Source: Ceratopteris richardii
Taxonomy: Eukaryota; Streptophyta; Polypodiopsida; Polypodiales; Pteridaceae
DNA: 64,000 bases
Reading direction: 5' to 3'
NCBI GenBank assembly: GCA_020310875.1
Contig: CM035407.1
Coordinates: forward strand, 70,408,158 to 70,472,157
Part shown: positions 1 through 15,240 of the stretch, piece by piece
Position numbering within the stretch: position 1 is the stretch's first letter
Layout of the letters: the number at the start of each line of letters is the position of its first letter
Translations under genes and position numbers: made by a program
The notes under the pieces: generated by a model
Databases searched by the model: none
Told to the model about the DNA's origin: nothing
Seen by the model: the letters and a program-made list of their open reading frames with translations, nothing else

Positions 1-1744
1 TGAAACTAATATTGTGCAATGGAGCCAAAACCTTAGCACTGTTATCAAGGCCCATTGAGCAAAAGTTCTTAAAGTCATAAATCCGTGTGAGGTGTTGAAC
101 TTTTGGTTTTGGAGTATATGCTTCTGAAATCAGCTCAGATAAAATCGGAAGAGTAAAAGCATTGTTATGCGCCAACTTCTTAGAGAAAGTACTGAACATT
201 TGATCAATGTGATCGTGAGTGTGGCCAACCAGAAGGAAATTTACCTTAACCTTCTGAAATACCTGTTTTTCAATAAGCATGCTTAAATATCCAAAGACTG
301 TAGAATTTTTATTCTCTCTTGCAGTATTATCTAGTTGCAAATATAGAGTTGGTGGCAAAAGACCCTTCCATGATTGCAAAACACGATGAATGACAGTAAC
401 TGTAAGGTTTGGATCATTATGCACATTCGGATATGTGAAGAAAACCTTGGACATTACAGTTCCATTGTATACCAAAGCACCAACCAAATGCATTTGCACA
501 AGGACTTCATCTCCAATGTCCTTAGGGATGCGATAAAAATGTGGTAAACAAGCTTTTTTTTGATCCATACCATCGATCAACAAACACATATAACGCTCCG
601 GATTTCTGAGTGCTTTAATTTGATGATGAATTGCTTTCTTTCTCTCTAAAGATTGACTCTCACGATGGTTGTTAAGAAGGTTTTTAAAATTATTCTTTTC
701 CTGTGGTGTTGTAGCTCCTTTTGCCATGTTTTTCAAAGTGGCGCAAACTGAACATTCACCCATTCTAACTTTACGAGGAATAGAAACATTGTTAAACTCT
801 TCCTTCCATAATCGAGTAAAGTGACAATACAACACATACTTCTCATTTCTATTTTCCATGTCTTCTCTATATATTTGAAATACCTCTCGACGAGTAAAGT
901 TATCTGACAAGTGCAACCTTCCAGTTGTAGGCATAACCTCACAATGCAAGCTAAAATAGTTCATCATCCAATTCATTGCATGACGTCCAACAGATCCTTT
1001 GGTACCAACATGGAACGTATCCAAAATGAGATCCCCATTCAAAAGCCCTTGTTGAACCCTATGTATTCTAAAATTTCCCACACCCATTGCAATTTTAAAT
1101 GCAGCCCTACAACATCGCATCCCTTGACTAAAGAAATATTCAAAACCAACACGTGTTACTGACATGTTATCCTCAATCATTTGCATGCGAGAAACAAGGT
1201 ATATATCCTGCCTTTCACTATCTCAATGGAGGAATTTTTCTCTTCGGTGCTTTAGTTTCTTCATTCCTAAATTGTACAAACATTTCAAACCACAACAATG
1301 CTTCACAATATCCAATGCAATCTGTCTATCTGAAGTAAGAAATTTAAATCTTTTTTGACTTACTTCACGAGGCCTTCTTTTAAATTGTAGATTGAGCTTG
1401 CTTTGCTTTTTCGTTGCTCCACATGCACTTGAGTCAGAAGGGAGATCAATGGTTGGATCAGATGGGAGATCAAGAGGTGCATTTGGTTGAGCAGCCTTGC
1501 ACTGTGAATTGGATAACTTAAATGACTCAACAGAAAACATGGAACCATCAGCACGTCCTAAATCATAGGGATCATCACTTCTATGGAAAGGATCAACTGA
1601 GAACAATGAATCCGAAACTGTATCAGTATGAGCAGAAGAAGCTGATGCCCAAGCATCCACTGAAAAGATTGAGCTCATCTTCACTGAGTTCACAGAAGAC
1701 TGAAGATGAATGACCTTTTTAAATAAGTAGAAATCCGAGATCAA
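1..1744 (-). pseudogene. Transposon-type protein, DUF7869-like, with one in-frame TGA; runs off left edge
   Basis: Read on the minus strand, one frame is open from 1744 down to base 1 except for a single TGA at 1223-1225. The first 173 residues (Ser/Asp-rich, then a basic stretch) are followed after the stop by a longer part. That part holds a paired-Cys motif (ECSVC), LLIDGMDQ, LQLDNTARENKN and GHTHDHIDQMF. From memory this DNTARENKN...GHTHDxIDQ pattern is typical of the DUF7869 family, found in repetitive, transposon-like genes of plants, invertebrates and fungi; its biochemistry is unknown, and spaced Asp/His residues suggest a nuclease-like core (inference). The continuous frame on both sides of the stop says the TGA is a recent break, plausibly CGA to TGA. 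The start is uncertain: 1744 or a Met near 1678. The 3' end lies outside the window. Confidence 0.55.
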
Positions 1745-2748
1745 GTGAAGATGTCACATCAAATGTCACATCAAGAAGATATGAAATCAAAAGTTTATTA
1801 AAGTACATTAAATAACATTAAACATCAAATTACATCAAATAACTTAATTACTCAAATATACACTAATAAGGGAACCAAAGATTTTATTCACTTTTGAAAT
1901 GAGAAACACAATTGATTTCTAACTAGATATGAGTCATTGAGTCTTAGCATTGTGAGTGAATCAAAATATATCCAAGTTGAGTTCCAACTGGATTATATAT
2001 TAAAATTGTTTGTAGTAGTGCCATTGAAGACTATACAAGAAGAAATTTTACCTTTGGTACTAAATAAGATTTCAAGGATTAGGTTTCATTGTAGTCTTGG
2101 CTAGATCTCAAAGAGGTAGATGAAAGTATATTAAAAAAGAATTATGTGTAAAAGAGGTACATGGAATGTTTATTCATACATTGATTTTCCATTTCAGCAA
2201 TGTGTTACAAGATAAATGTGAATATGAACTAAAGTGAGGAGGATAACACTATAAAGATGTCATTAATCTCCCATATTCAACACAACTTAGACTTGAAGTG
2301 TAATTTCCATGCAAATGTACATAAATAATTGCAAGGTTCTTTACTTGAATGTTTATTCATACATTGATTTTCCATTTCAACAATGTGTTACAAGATAAAT
2401 GTGAATATGAACTAAAGTGAAGAGGATAACACTATAAAGATGTCATTAATCTCCCATATTCAACACAACTTAGACTTGATTTTCTCCCAAGCAAGAGATT
2501 CTAAGAAAAAATTTCTACATGAGATTAGACATCCTCATGTACATACCATACTCTTGCCATTGAAGTGTAATTTCCATGCAAATGTATATAAATAGTTGCA
2601 AGGTTCTATGAATATTTCATTAAAGTGGCTCTGAAACAGCCTATTTGTGTGAGTGGTATTCCCTGGTTAGATTGGTTGGCAGATATAGTTAGCAACTGGA
2701 CTCATTCAGTTAGATCCAGTTAGACTCTGGTTCAAGTTACCCAATTGC
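1745..2748. other. AT-rich intergenic spacer with an internal duplication
   Basis: No coding frame is convincing here. The only structure I see is the direct duplication listed separately (2164-2606) and the promoter-like end next to the following gene. Confidence 0.6.
2164..2606. repeat. Direct duplication, about 180 bp, second copy with an extra segment
   Basis: A segment from 2164 (starting AATGTTTATTCATACATTG) to about 2340 (ending TTGCAAGGTTCT) recurs from 2346 to about 2606. The second copy carries roughly 85 extra bases in its middle (about 2479-2563). The copies differ by only a few substitutions, so the duplication is fairly young. No known element family is recognised. Confidence 0.75.
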
Positions 2749-2758
2749 CTATAAATAG
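2749..2758 (+). promoter_or_regulatory. TATA box of the ParB-methyltransferase gene
   Basis: CTATAAATAG lies 76 bases before the proposed start codon at 2825 and is followed by a purine-rich leader, a normal plant promoter spacing. It supports the gene starting at exon 1 rather than inside the repeat array downstream. Confidence 0.6.
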
Positions 2759-3023
2759 CAGAGGAGGAGATCATTCTCATTTTCAAAATCCACGAGCACA
2801 GAGAGCAACAGAGCACAGACAGCTATGGAGCACAGAGCTCAGCATACAAGCAAGGCAACTCTGATGGAGAAGAAGAATGTTGGCAAGAGTACCAAGAGGT
2901 AGACAAAATCATACCATAAAATAAGATTCCTAAAAGATTTCCTTTGTATGTTTGTGTAAAGAGTCTGCTTTCTAGGTTTTAATTTTTCTTAGCTCTAAAA
3001 ATATAGATCCAATGAGGGTACAA

Positions 3024-3680
3024 CTCGATGCCTGGCATCGACTTTTAGGTGTAAGTCGATGCCTGGCATCGACTTGCACCTGAAAGTCGATGCCAGGCAT
3101 GGACTTTGTGTGCAAATCGATGCCAGGCATCGACTTTGTGTGCAAGTCGATGCCAGGCATCGACTTGCAGGTGCAAATCGATGCCAGGCATCGACTTGAG
3201 GCTTCAAGTCGATGCCTGGCATCGACTTGCAGCCTCAAGTCGATGCAACGCATTGACTTGCCTGGCATCGAAGTTGGCCTTAAAGTCGATGCCAGGCATC
3301 GACTTTAGGGTGCAAAGTCGATGCCAGGCATCGACTTTTGGGTGGAAGTCGATGCTAGGCATCGACTTTTAGGTTCAAGTCGTGCCAGACATCGACTTTT
3401 AAGTGCAAGTCGATGCCAGACATCGACTTTGTGTGCAAGTCGATGCTGGGCATCGACTTGAGGGTGCAAGTCAATGCCAGGCATCGACTTGGGGGTGCAC
3501 GTCGATGCCTGGCATCGACTTGGGGGTGCAAGTCGATGCCTGGCATCGACTTGCACCCTCAAGTCGATGCTAGGCATCGACCTGCACCCCCAAGTCGATG
3601 CCTGGCATCGACTTGCACCCTCAAGTCGATGCTCGGCATCGACTTGCACACAAAGTCGATGCCTGGCATCGACTTGGGCC
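3024..3680. repeat. Palindromic minisatellite in intron 1, about 21 units of 30-31 bp
   Basis: Each unit contains arm AGTCGATGCC, one central base (T or A) and arm GGCATCGACT, then a 9-11 base spacer such as TTGCACCCTCA or its reverse complement TTGAGGGTGCA. About 21 units are readable, some with arm mismatches. Because spacers occur in both orientations, the second half folds back on the first (see Findings). Frames through it give repetitive MPGIDL/DARHRL peptides, which I treat as artefacts. Confidence 0.9.
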
Positions 3681-3728
3681 TTTGAAAACCACATTTACGT
3701 ATGAGCTGATTATTCCAAGCGCCTTCAG

Positions 3729-5411
3729 GGATGCGGAGTCCAAGAGTGAGAGGCCCTTCAAGAAGCTGAGAGTCACCATGGGCTCTGGTGATCAGCAACG
3801 TGAGAAAGGCATTGGTCACCAAGCGAAACCAAAGAAAATTATTGTATCCTTATCCTTTGAGAAGGCCAGCAACCCGCTAGGAATATCCTCAGGTGGACAG
3901 AGTAGCATCAAAATTCCTGAGGATGATACAACTATGAAGGATAGGTCGAGGGACGCTGAGGTCTTAAGGACAGATCGTCCACTGCGAGACATGACAAATC
4001 TGGAGTGGTGCCTTCAGTATGTTGAAGAGAAGAATGCAGTCCTTCTTGTGTTCGCAGGGGCATATGGGAGAGGAAAGATCACGACAACACAAGGTTTTCA
4101 GTATGGCCTTGTGTACAAACTGGATTATGAAGATGAGGATTCTGACAACCTCCTTTTCTTGGTAGAGACATCGAAAGGTTTGAGAAATGTTATATGCAAG
4201 ATGGATTTCTTGTGCCCAGAGTGCTGTGTTCCAGATGGTCTAGCTAAGATATGCAGGGACTCAGTCAATCTTATCAAGGACTTGATGCCATGGATCCAGG
4301 GCAACATCATGCCAACACAACAGAAGATGACAACCCCTGTAAAGGCAAGGGGTAAGCAGAGCGTGCAGAAAAAGCTTCAAAAGAAAAAGAAGAGAATTTC
4401 AGAAGAGGAGTCTTCTGACTCAAGCTCTAGCTCTGAGGATATAATTGTTGCACCTGGTGGAGAGCTTGCCTCGGGTGTTCTTGGTACTGAGCAGAACAAG
4501 ATGAGGGAGGACATAGCTAAAAGAAAAGTTGTGAAGAAGGGGCAGTTGTTCCACCTGCCAATCAATATTATCCACAGGCCACCAATAGATCCAGTCACAG
4601 GGAGGAGGCCCCTTGAGATGAGGGAGCCACACAATTTGCATGTGCAGAATCTTAAGAAGAAAATGAAAATAAATCCTCATGCTACTGTTGTGCCATTCCT
4701 TGTCATGGTGGATCCGAATGAGTGCAGCTCTGTGGACGAGTTCAATGAGGGTTTGTTTGAGGATTATACTTATTATGTGATTGGAGGTTCACACTGTGCA
4801 GAGGCCCGTAGACAGCTAGTGAAGGAGCACCCTACCACATTTTTCTTCAGGTATGCACAGTGTAAGATATATGCTGGTCTTACAACTGAGGAAGCCAAGC
4901 TTCTTGCTTGGGATCACAACAATGACAATGACTACAGGCAAAAAATGTCCTCCATAGAGAGAATTCGGTTCTTCCACCATGAATATGAAGATTGTCTTGT
5001 GAAGGAAGCTAGAAGAATACATCCCAATCTACGAAAGCAATGCCTTATTGAGGTTGGAATTGCACTGGATGAGAATAGAAAGTCTGATGCCTTGAGGAAA
5101 TATGATCCATGGTTTCAACTGGCATTCAGATAAGGTGAGATCTGGGATCTACAGGATAAAATTTTCACAATGTGGGAGAACAAGGAGGTCAAGGGCCAGA
5201 AGCAACGAAAGTCGAGGCCAGACCCATAGGTTGATCTGAAGGGAAAGGGAAGGAAAGCTGACCTCTCAATTGAAGAGGCTCCTGAGGACATGAAGCTGAC
5301 ACCATGGAGGGCCCTTCAAGGAATCAAGGATGATACATTGATTATATCAACTTTCTCAAGGGTAATCTCCAAGGACTTAAGCCTGGAGGAGATGGTGACT
5401 GAGCTCAATAA
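3729..5411 (+). CDS. Exon 2: ParB/sulfiredoxin-like domain segment
   Basis: This exon is open to a TAA at 5131 and stays coding in the same frame to the splice donor at 5412, with one further TAG at 5227. Order of parts: an N-terminal region of unknown fold; a nuclear-localisation-like KKLQKKKKR followed by a Ser/Glu acidic patch; then a ParB-like domain centred on VIGGSHCAEARRQL. That motif corresponds to the G-x-H/R-R-x-E-A box of ParB and phage ParB-methyltransferase fusions. ParB domains bind DNA or act as CTPases/nucleases in bacteria; which activity applies here cannot be told. The start of the reading frame inside the repeat array at 3598 is rejected because the exon 1 junction explains the phase. 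Confidence 0.55.
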
Positions 5412-5723
5412 GTATGTATGTTATTCTCAGATCCTTTTTCCCTCCTCCCATGTTTCTGGTCTAACCTAGTCTCTTTTTTATTTCTGTGACTGTAGTCATA
5501 AAGTTTACATGAAGATTCAGGAGGTCATGATGAAGAGGCTGGGTTGCTTTTCTTGGATAGAGGTCCAAGCAGACTATCCAACCACATCATCCTACAAAGC
5601 TTTATTAGAATATTTCATCCTTTTTCGTGATTGGGTAGGTTCTCTTTCTGAGGTTGTGCCTGGTTTGGCATTAGGTTAGATGCCTTGATTCACCAAACCA
5701 ATTTGATGCCAGGTTTTTAGTAC

Positions 5724-5962
5724 GAATTCAATGCCTGGCATCGACCTCTAGCCAAAAGTCGATGCCTAGCATCGACTTGGGGGCATAAGTCGATGCCTGA
5801 CATCGACTTGAAGCATAAGTCGATGCCTGGCATCGACCTCGTGGCATAGGTCGATGCCAGGCATCGACTTATGTCCCAAAGTCGATGCCAGGCATCGACT
5901 TTCAGTAGAAAGTCGATGCCTGGCATCTACCCCCACATGAAATCGATGCCATGCATCGCTTC
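5724..5962. repeat. Same palindromic minisatellite in intron 3, about 8 units
   Basis: Eight units with the GTCGATGCC/GGCATCGAC core lie within intron 3 (5635-6023). Several carry single arm mismatches, for example GCATCTACC at the seventh. The flanking donor GTAGGT (5635) and acceptor TTTTTTCTGCAG (ending 6023) are intact. Confidence 0.9.
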
Positions 5963-6023
5963 CTTATGTTCTGTTTGCTGTATTGAAGAGCTCATTTAGT
6001 TGTCTTTCCACTTTTTTCTGCAG

Positions 6024-7243
6024 AAACCAAAGAAAAGTAAGTCTGCGGAGCTACTAGATGATTGCCCCCTGCATTCCTGGCTCACATTCAAAGAGCAAGG
6101 CATGAGAAATCTAGGCTGAAAGCCAAGGAGATGGATTTTGATGATGAACCCGATTTGAAATGTTTCTCCAATCCCCTAGACCCCCTTAGGCCTGTATATT
6201 ACAATGTATTCTGTAGTGATGTAAATAATATTTGTTCTGTTGTGCCTAGAAAACATTTCTCCCTTCTCATAGCGGACATACCCTATGGATTTAGGATGTT
6301 GGGATCAGTTAATGATGATGAACCCTTCAAACACCCTCAGATTCGAAAGATGGTCACTGATTTTGCAGAGTTGACTATGTCTCCTCTTTGGAGGATAGTA
6401 ATTTTCCATAGCAGAGACCAGTCCTTCTCTGTTTCAACTACTCTGAAGGCAAGATGTCATGCTGTGGAGTGCCTCACGCAGTAAGTAATCTTCTTTCTAT
6501 CTCCGTGGCTTTAATGATGCTCTCTGTGACTCATAGTTCTTGTTTGCAGGGTGAAGACAAACGTAAATCACACTCCTTTGCATAGGTTTGTGAGCTCCAC
6601 TGAATGCATTACAGTTGGCTATTATGATGAAGTAAGCAAAAGGAGAGTCAGGGAGCATTGCAATGAGAATGGGATCTCAAATATGCTCATGTTCCCAGCC
6701 GTTACCAAGAAACTTCGTCATGTAGCTGGGGACATGACATTGGTTAACCCCTATCAGAAGCCACAAAAACTCATAATGAGATTGCTTCAGCTATTCTCCA
6801 ATGATGATGACTGGGTCCTAGACCTTTTTTCGGGCACAGGTAATTTCAATTTTCACAATTTTCATTAGTCATGGTTGATTGACGCCTCTAAGTGGTTTTC
6901 TGCTGTTTTAGGAACGACTCTGGCTTGCTCCTTAAAGATGTTCAGGCACTGCATAGCTGTGGAGAAGGATGACGCTCAAGTGAGCTTCATTAGAATGAGA
7001 ATCAATGGGCTGAATGAATGCCTAGATGAAGACCAAGAGGTTGGAAGGAAGCACATTGCAGACACGGAGAGATTCCAACCGGCTTCAAGGGAGCATGTTC
7101 CCCCACTTGCAGATGAACCGGGGGACATGGCTGACCTTGAAGAGCCAATCTTGGAGCAAGAGAGGCAGGATATGTGTTCTAATGTTCCAGAGGATCCCAA
7201 TATCCTTGAGCCTGAGGAAAGCTATGATCAGCTTCTATTGTAG
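6024..7243 (+). CDS. Exons 4-6: N4/N6 amino-methyltransferase domain
   Basis: Exon 4 (to 6480) carries LLIADIPYGF, a variant of the DPPY catalytic motif of DNA amino-methyltransferases. Exon 5 (6550-6839) ends in WVLDLFSGTG and exon 6 continues TTLACSLKMFRHCIAVEKD, together forming the FxGxG SAM-binding motif and the acidic end of the next strand. Catalytic motif before SAM motif is the beta-class order used by adenine-N6 and cytosine-N4 enzymes. The second residue of DPPY is Ile here, which is unusual. The last 80 or so residues are acidic and unstructured. The MT-A70 RNA methylase family is less likely because its motif is DPPW. Confidence 0.6.
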
Positions 7244-7891
7244 ATTCATATTACTCTTGTACTTACACAGGAAATGTAAAAAATCATTTTAATAGAAATA
7301 TAATGTCGATTTCTGCTTCCACTTTATGTTTAGCTTGATTTATCTTGAGCATTTCTCTGATCATGTGTGAATGTTTCTTAGTATAATTTTGTTGATTATT
7401 ATCTGCTCTTGGGAATGCTTTTGTGAAATGTATTTCATATTCTGTGAATATGGCCATGCATTCAATGAGGATCTTAACCATACAAAGGGGATTATCTTAA
7501 TTGCCTTGTTAAAATGTTTCAATTTTTGCAACACATGTACTCTAATTTTCGAGTAACTTTTAATCAGCTATAATCTGTGCTTGTTGAGGTTATGGATGTA
7601 AGGAAGGAGCTTCCCGAACTCTTACTTGTACCTTCAACACTAATCTATTGATCATGATGTGGGATTCTTCATCGGCTGAACAACTAGTTTTCATGGCAAC
7701 AAGAATTTTATTATATCTATCTTGACTACTTGGGATATGAGATCAAGGTTCTAGTGACAATATTTACAAGCAAGAACAAGTGATGCTTTCTAGATATTGT
7801 AAAATGCTCACTTTATTGCTTGATATAATGGTCTTTAGGTAAAAAGGAAAAGAGAACATGTCTTTGTTCTCCTTTGTTGTGACTTAGTGTT

Positions 7892-7892
<1 letters not shown>
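7244..7892. other. 3' flank and intergenic spacer
   Basis: AT-rich sequence after the stop codon at 7241-7243 contains AATAGAAATA-type polyadenylation-like signals near 7290. No coding frame of substance is seen. Confidence 0.5.
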
Positions 7893-9003
<1,111 letters not shown>

Positions 9004-9357
9004 GTTGGAACATCAAGCTTACACTATGCTTGAGGTTGATTTGATCTACATCAAAGGCTATCACGTCGAAAGAATATCTGTTGGAGAGTTCTTTTTCTTA
9101 TGCTCATTTATTGTATTGTTTGACAGATTTTTTATTATTCATTTACCGTTGTAAAAGACTTGAGCTTTACACATGTAAAGGTAGAAAGATAGATCCCAAA
9201 TCCCACGAATTTGTGGTGGTTTAAGTTGCATTCAATCAAGCAATCAATCACCTAAAAGTAGATCAAACTGGATCTTCACTTTTGAAAAGTAAATTGATTC
9301 CCACCTTCATTCGTATTCAAATTTCACTTGTAGAAGTCTTCGAACACTCCTAGAGTC

Positions 9358-9365
9358 TATATAAA
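9358..9365 (+). promoter_or_regulatory. TATA box of the Copia LTR
   Basis: TATATAAA lies about 355 bp into the LTR and is the best candidate for the U3 promoter. The RNA start would be near 9390. Confidence 0.55.
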
Positions 9366-10054
9366 GACTTGAAATCACTTGCTATATGGAAGCAATATAC
9401 ATACACTTGTGACCATCATTGTCTTGCTACTTCAATTCTCTGCATCATCTTCTTCACCAACAGTAATCGTGCAGAGGCTACGTCTCTCTCTCTCTCTCTA
9501 GAGCTCCAAATTGAGTGCAATATGGCTCATTGGAAAGGTAGTACTGTCTAGTTTGCCTTTAAATTTTCATAGCATTTGGATCTGTAGATTGGGAGAAATC
9601 TGAGTTTTTCTGTCTCGGGGTCAATCTCTACGTATTCCTGAAAAATAGGAAGTACCACCGGTGAATGTCGCATTCATTGCTATAGCATATTTTTCTTATT
9701 CCTTATACTTTTGTGCATTCTATACACTCAACCCTATGTGTATCACTCAAATAAAAAGATTTTTTCTAATTGTAATCCTGCTGGTCGCTATGGGCATTTG
9801 AAGTTCATTGTCTCTTCCATAGATAGTAAGTTTTTTGAGCTAGTCAACCCGCGAACCTATCCGTTTTGTATTGACTCATTCTCCTTGATGCTCCAAAGTA
9901 CATAGTGTGTTTCTTTGCACTTATCACATGCTTATAAGGTCTATTTGAGTCTCCATAAGCTCAAGGGCTGGTCTTATGCCGGTTGGCTTGACCAAACTTC
10001 ATCACTTCGAAACCCATTTTTCTACCTTCTACAAGCTTCTCCAAGTTCTTTCAG

Positions 10055-10065
10055 TGGTATCAGAG
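10055..10065 (+). other. Primer binding site, initiator tRNA-Met
   Basis: TGGTATCAGAG follows the LTR end by one base and is the classic plant Copia primer site complementary to the 3' end of initiator tRNA-Met. It fixes the LTR boundary and the plus orientation. Confidence 0.85.
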
Positions 10066-10106
10066 ATAGATCAAGATGGGTGACGGCTTTCCCTCAATGA
10101 TCGAGT

Positions 10107-13693
<3,587 letters not shown>

Positions 13694-14683
13694 TCATGGA
13701 GATCGGGGAGACGGACTTCGAGATCGTTTTCTAGTGTCTCCAGGTCTGTATGTTGGGTCATGTGGAAAGCTATCCCTTGATGCGGGGTCGGGAGATGGAC
13801 TCGGCGACGATATTCTGTAACCAGGACTAAGTTGAAGACTCCTCTTTGGGGACCTTTTTGAGCGTCCATGGAAGGCCCTGGGGCTTTCAGCGATGGCAAC
13901 TATGGGGGAGTGAGGCTCATGTTCAGTACCAAAGGCCCTTCTTCCAACAGCAGGTGTTTTAACCTTTCTCGACGAAGGGGCTTCTACACCTGGGGAAGGA
14001 GAATAACGTGACTTCTTTGTACTCCAGGACATGCTGCTACTAGGGGAGCTGCTTCGAGATCGCGGAGAAACATGCGAAAGAGAAGGATTGCTGGTATTCT
14101 GAAGAAACGCTGTTTCGACGTCCTTGGCCAACGAAGGAGAGCGTTTCCTATTTGTCGTGAGTTTACTTTCCACAGGTGGCACAGCGCTACCGCCTACTTC
14201 CTTCATCTTGCGGCGGTACTCGCTCTGCATCTCCGATATATCTCTAGGTGGCGCATTCGCCCACCTATCGGCGCGAGGGTTATACACAAGCCACGGACGG
14301 AGCTCGTTGGGGGCGTAGTTGGCGAGGACGTCATGAGGAAGCCTGAAGTGTTTGAAGTAAACGTCGTAGGTGCCATTGGGCAGGCGGCGGTAGACGTGGC
14401 CACCCCACCAGGCGTGCATATACAGAGCCTCTACCGCTTCGCCTGGCCGCCACCGCTGGGCGGGGGCGGAGGTGGAGGCGGCTGGACTTCGTGGGCGTAG
14501 TGCTGCTGCTTTCTTATACTCGACTAGGGGGCCGCCGTGCTCGTCCTTGTAGTGGCTGTGCTTGATCTCGTACAAATGTCCTGGGACGATCCAGGATATC
14601 CTAGCTTCGAACCAAGCCTCCTCGTAACCGGGAAAGTCAGGATAGCAGGATTCTACCGCCTCATCAATGTCGTAAGCTCTCAT
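13694..14683 (-). CDS. Agenet (Tudor-like) domain protein with RS-rich C-terminal tail
   Basis: A 329-residue open frame starts MRAYDIDEAVESCYPD. Residues 1-66 match an Agenet repeat (VES...GYEEAWFEARI...YEIKH...GGPLVEYKKAAALRPR). Residues about 75-135 match a second one (WRPGEAVEALYMHAWWGGHVYR...GTYDVYF). Agenet modules are plant Tudor-like folds that read methylated histone tails or other proteins, usually in the nucleus. Residues 190-329 are a low-complexity Ser/Arg/Pro tail (KRSPKRSLQLSP, RKRSRSPSPRSP) like splicing-factor RS domains. The frame is GC-rich compared with its surroundings and uninterrupted, so this looks like a working host gene. No intron is needed. The start is chosen because it immediately precedes the domain and follows a GA/TA-rich leader. 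The precise partner is unknown. Confidence 0.75.
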   Translation of the reverse strand: MRAYDIDEAVESCYPDFPGYEEAWFEARISWIVPGHLYEIKHSHYKDEHGGPLVEYKKAAALRPRSPAASTSAPAQRWRPGEAVEALYMHAWWGGHVYRRLPNGTYDVYFKHFRLPHDVLANYAPNELRPWLVYNPRADRWANAPPRDISEMQSEYRRKMKEVGGSAVPPVESKLTTNRKRSPSLAKDVETAFLQNTSNPSLSHVSPRSRSSSPSSSMSWSTKKSRYSPSPGVEAPSSRKVKTPAVGRRAFGTEHEPHSPIVAIAESPRAFHGRSKRSPKRSLQLSPGYRISSPSPSPDPASRDSFPHDPTYRPGDTRKRSRSPSPRSP

Positions 14684-14840
14684 CTACAGCATCGCCATTT
14701 ATGCCGTTAACTCGCAGGCGTGGGCATAGCACATACAGAGAGACAGTCGGCATAGAAAGTGAGATGACCAGAGCTGCACATGCTTTCACAATTCGCAAGA
14801 CATCACAATGCATTGCCAACGTGCAAGCGCTACTAGGTAT

Positions 14841-14842
14841 TA

Positions 14843-14906
<64 letters not shown>
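14841..14906. repeat. (TA)n(GA)n compound microsatellite in the Agenet gene leader
   Basis: About eleven TA units join about twenty GA units, 160-220 bp upstream of the Agenet start. On the gene strand it reads (CT)n(TA)n, a common plant 5' leader/promoter composition. Confidence 0.9.
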
Positions 14907-15240
14907 GAGATTCAAGAATCAGCAGATGGCGCTGTAGAAATGACATGGCTGCAACTGATCAAGCTTTCATGGTATCCGGAGAGATGCATAGTCAGTTCTG
15001 TGGACGACTTAGAGCAGGCGGAGCGGCGGCGAGGGGGGAGGAACCGGCAGCCCAGACAACTTCACGGCGGGAGAGAGCGAGAAAGGAGAGAGAAACGACC
15101 TTTCTGTGAAGGTAGAGACCCAAATCTAGAGAAGAAGTCCTCCTGCACGCAGGCAAAGGTTCTTTGCCGCCTGGAAGACGCAGGGAGACCGCACGGATAC
15201 ACAGACGCGAAAGGGCGCACAAGAAACGAATCACTCTTAT
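14907..15240 (-). promoter_or_regulatory. GC-rich upstream region of the Agenet gene
   Basis: This is the most GC-rich non-coding stretch nearby, with GA/CT-rich patches (15005-15110). I see no unambiguous TATA box. It is the likely promoter and 5' leader of the divergently placed minus-strand gene. Confidence 0.35.

Larger units (their letters stand above)
2825..7243 (+). pseudogene. ParB-like domain plus amino-methyltransferase gene, six exons, three disablements
   Basis: Proposed exons are 2825-2898, 3729-5411, 5496-5634, 6024-6480, 6550-6839 and 6912-7243. All introns are GT-AG, and codon phase is kept across each junction: AG|G at intron 1, AA|T at intron 2, phase 0 at intron 3, CA|G at intron 4, G|GA at intron 5. 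The product would be about 990 residues: a short leader, a Lys-rich and Ser/Glu-rich nuclear-type segment, a ParB-like domain, then a methyltransferase whose catalytic motif precedes the SAM-binding motif. Breaks: TAA at 5131-5133, TAG at 5227-5229, and a one-base frame loss in exon 4 between 6024 and about 6110. Coding sense continues after each break, so this is a recently damaged copy or a mis-assembled gene. Introns 1 and 3 contain palindromic minisatellite. The likely role is sequence-specific DNA base methylation (inference). Confidence 0.6.

Noticed and set aside
3024..3680. CRISPR-like array (about 30-bp period, palindromic repeat, short spacers)
   Set aside because: Spacers are not unique but versions of two or three sequences and their complements, there are no cas genes, and the context is a plant intron.
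3598..3728. Start of the ParB-like protein inside the repeat array
   Set aside because: That frame begins in minisatellite. Splicing from 2898 to 3729 restores phase, with a TATA box and leader in the right place.
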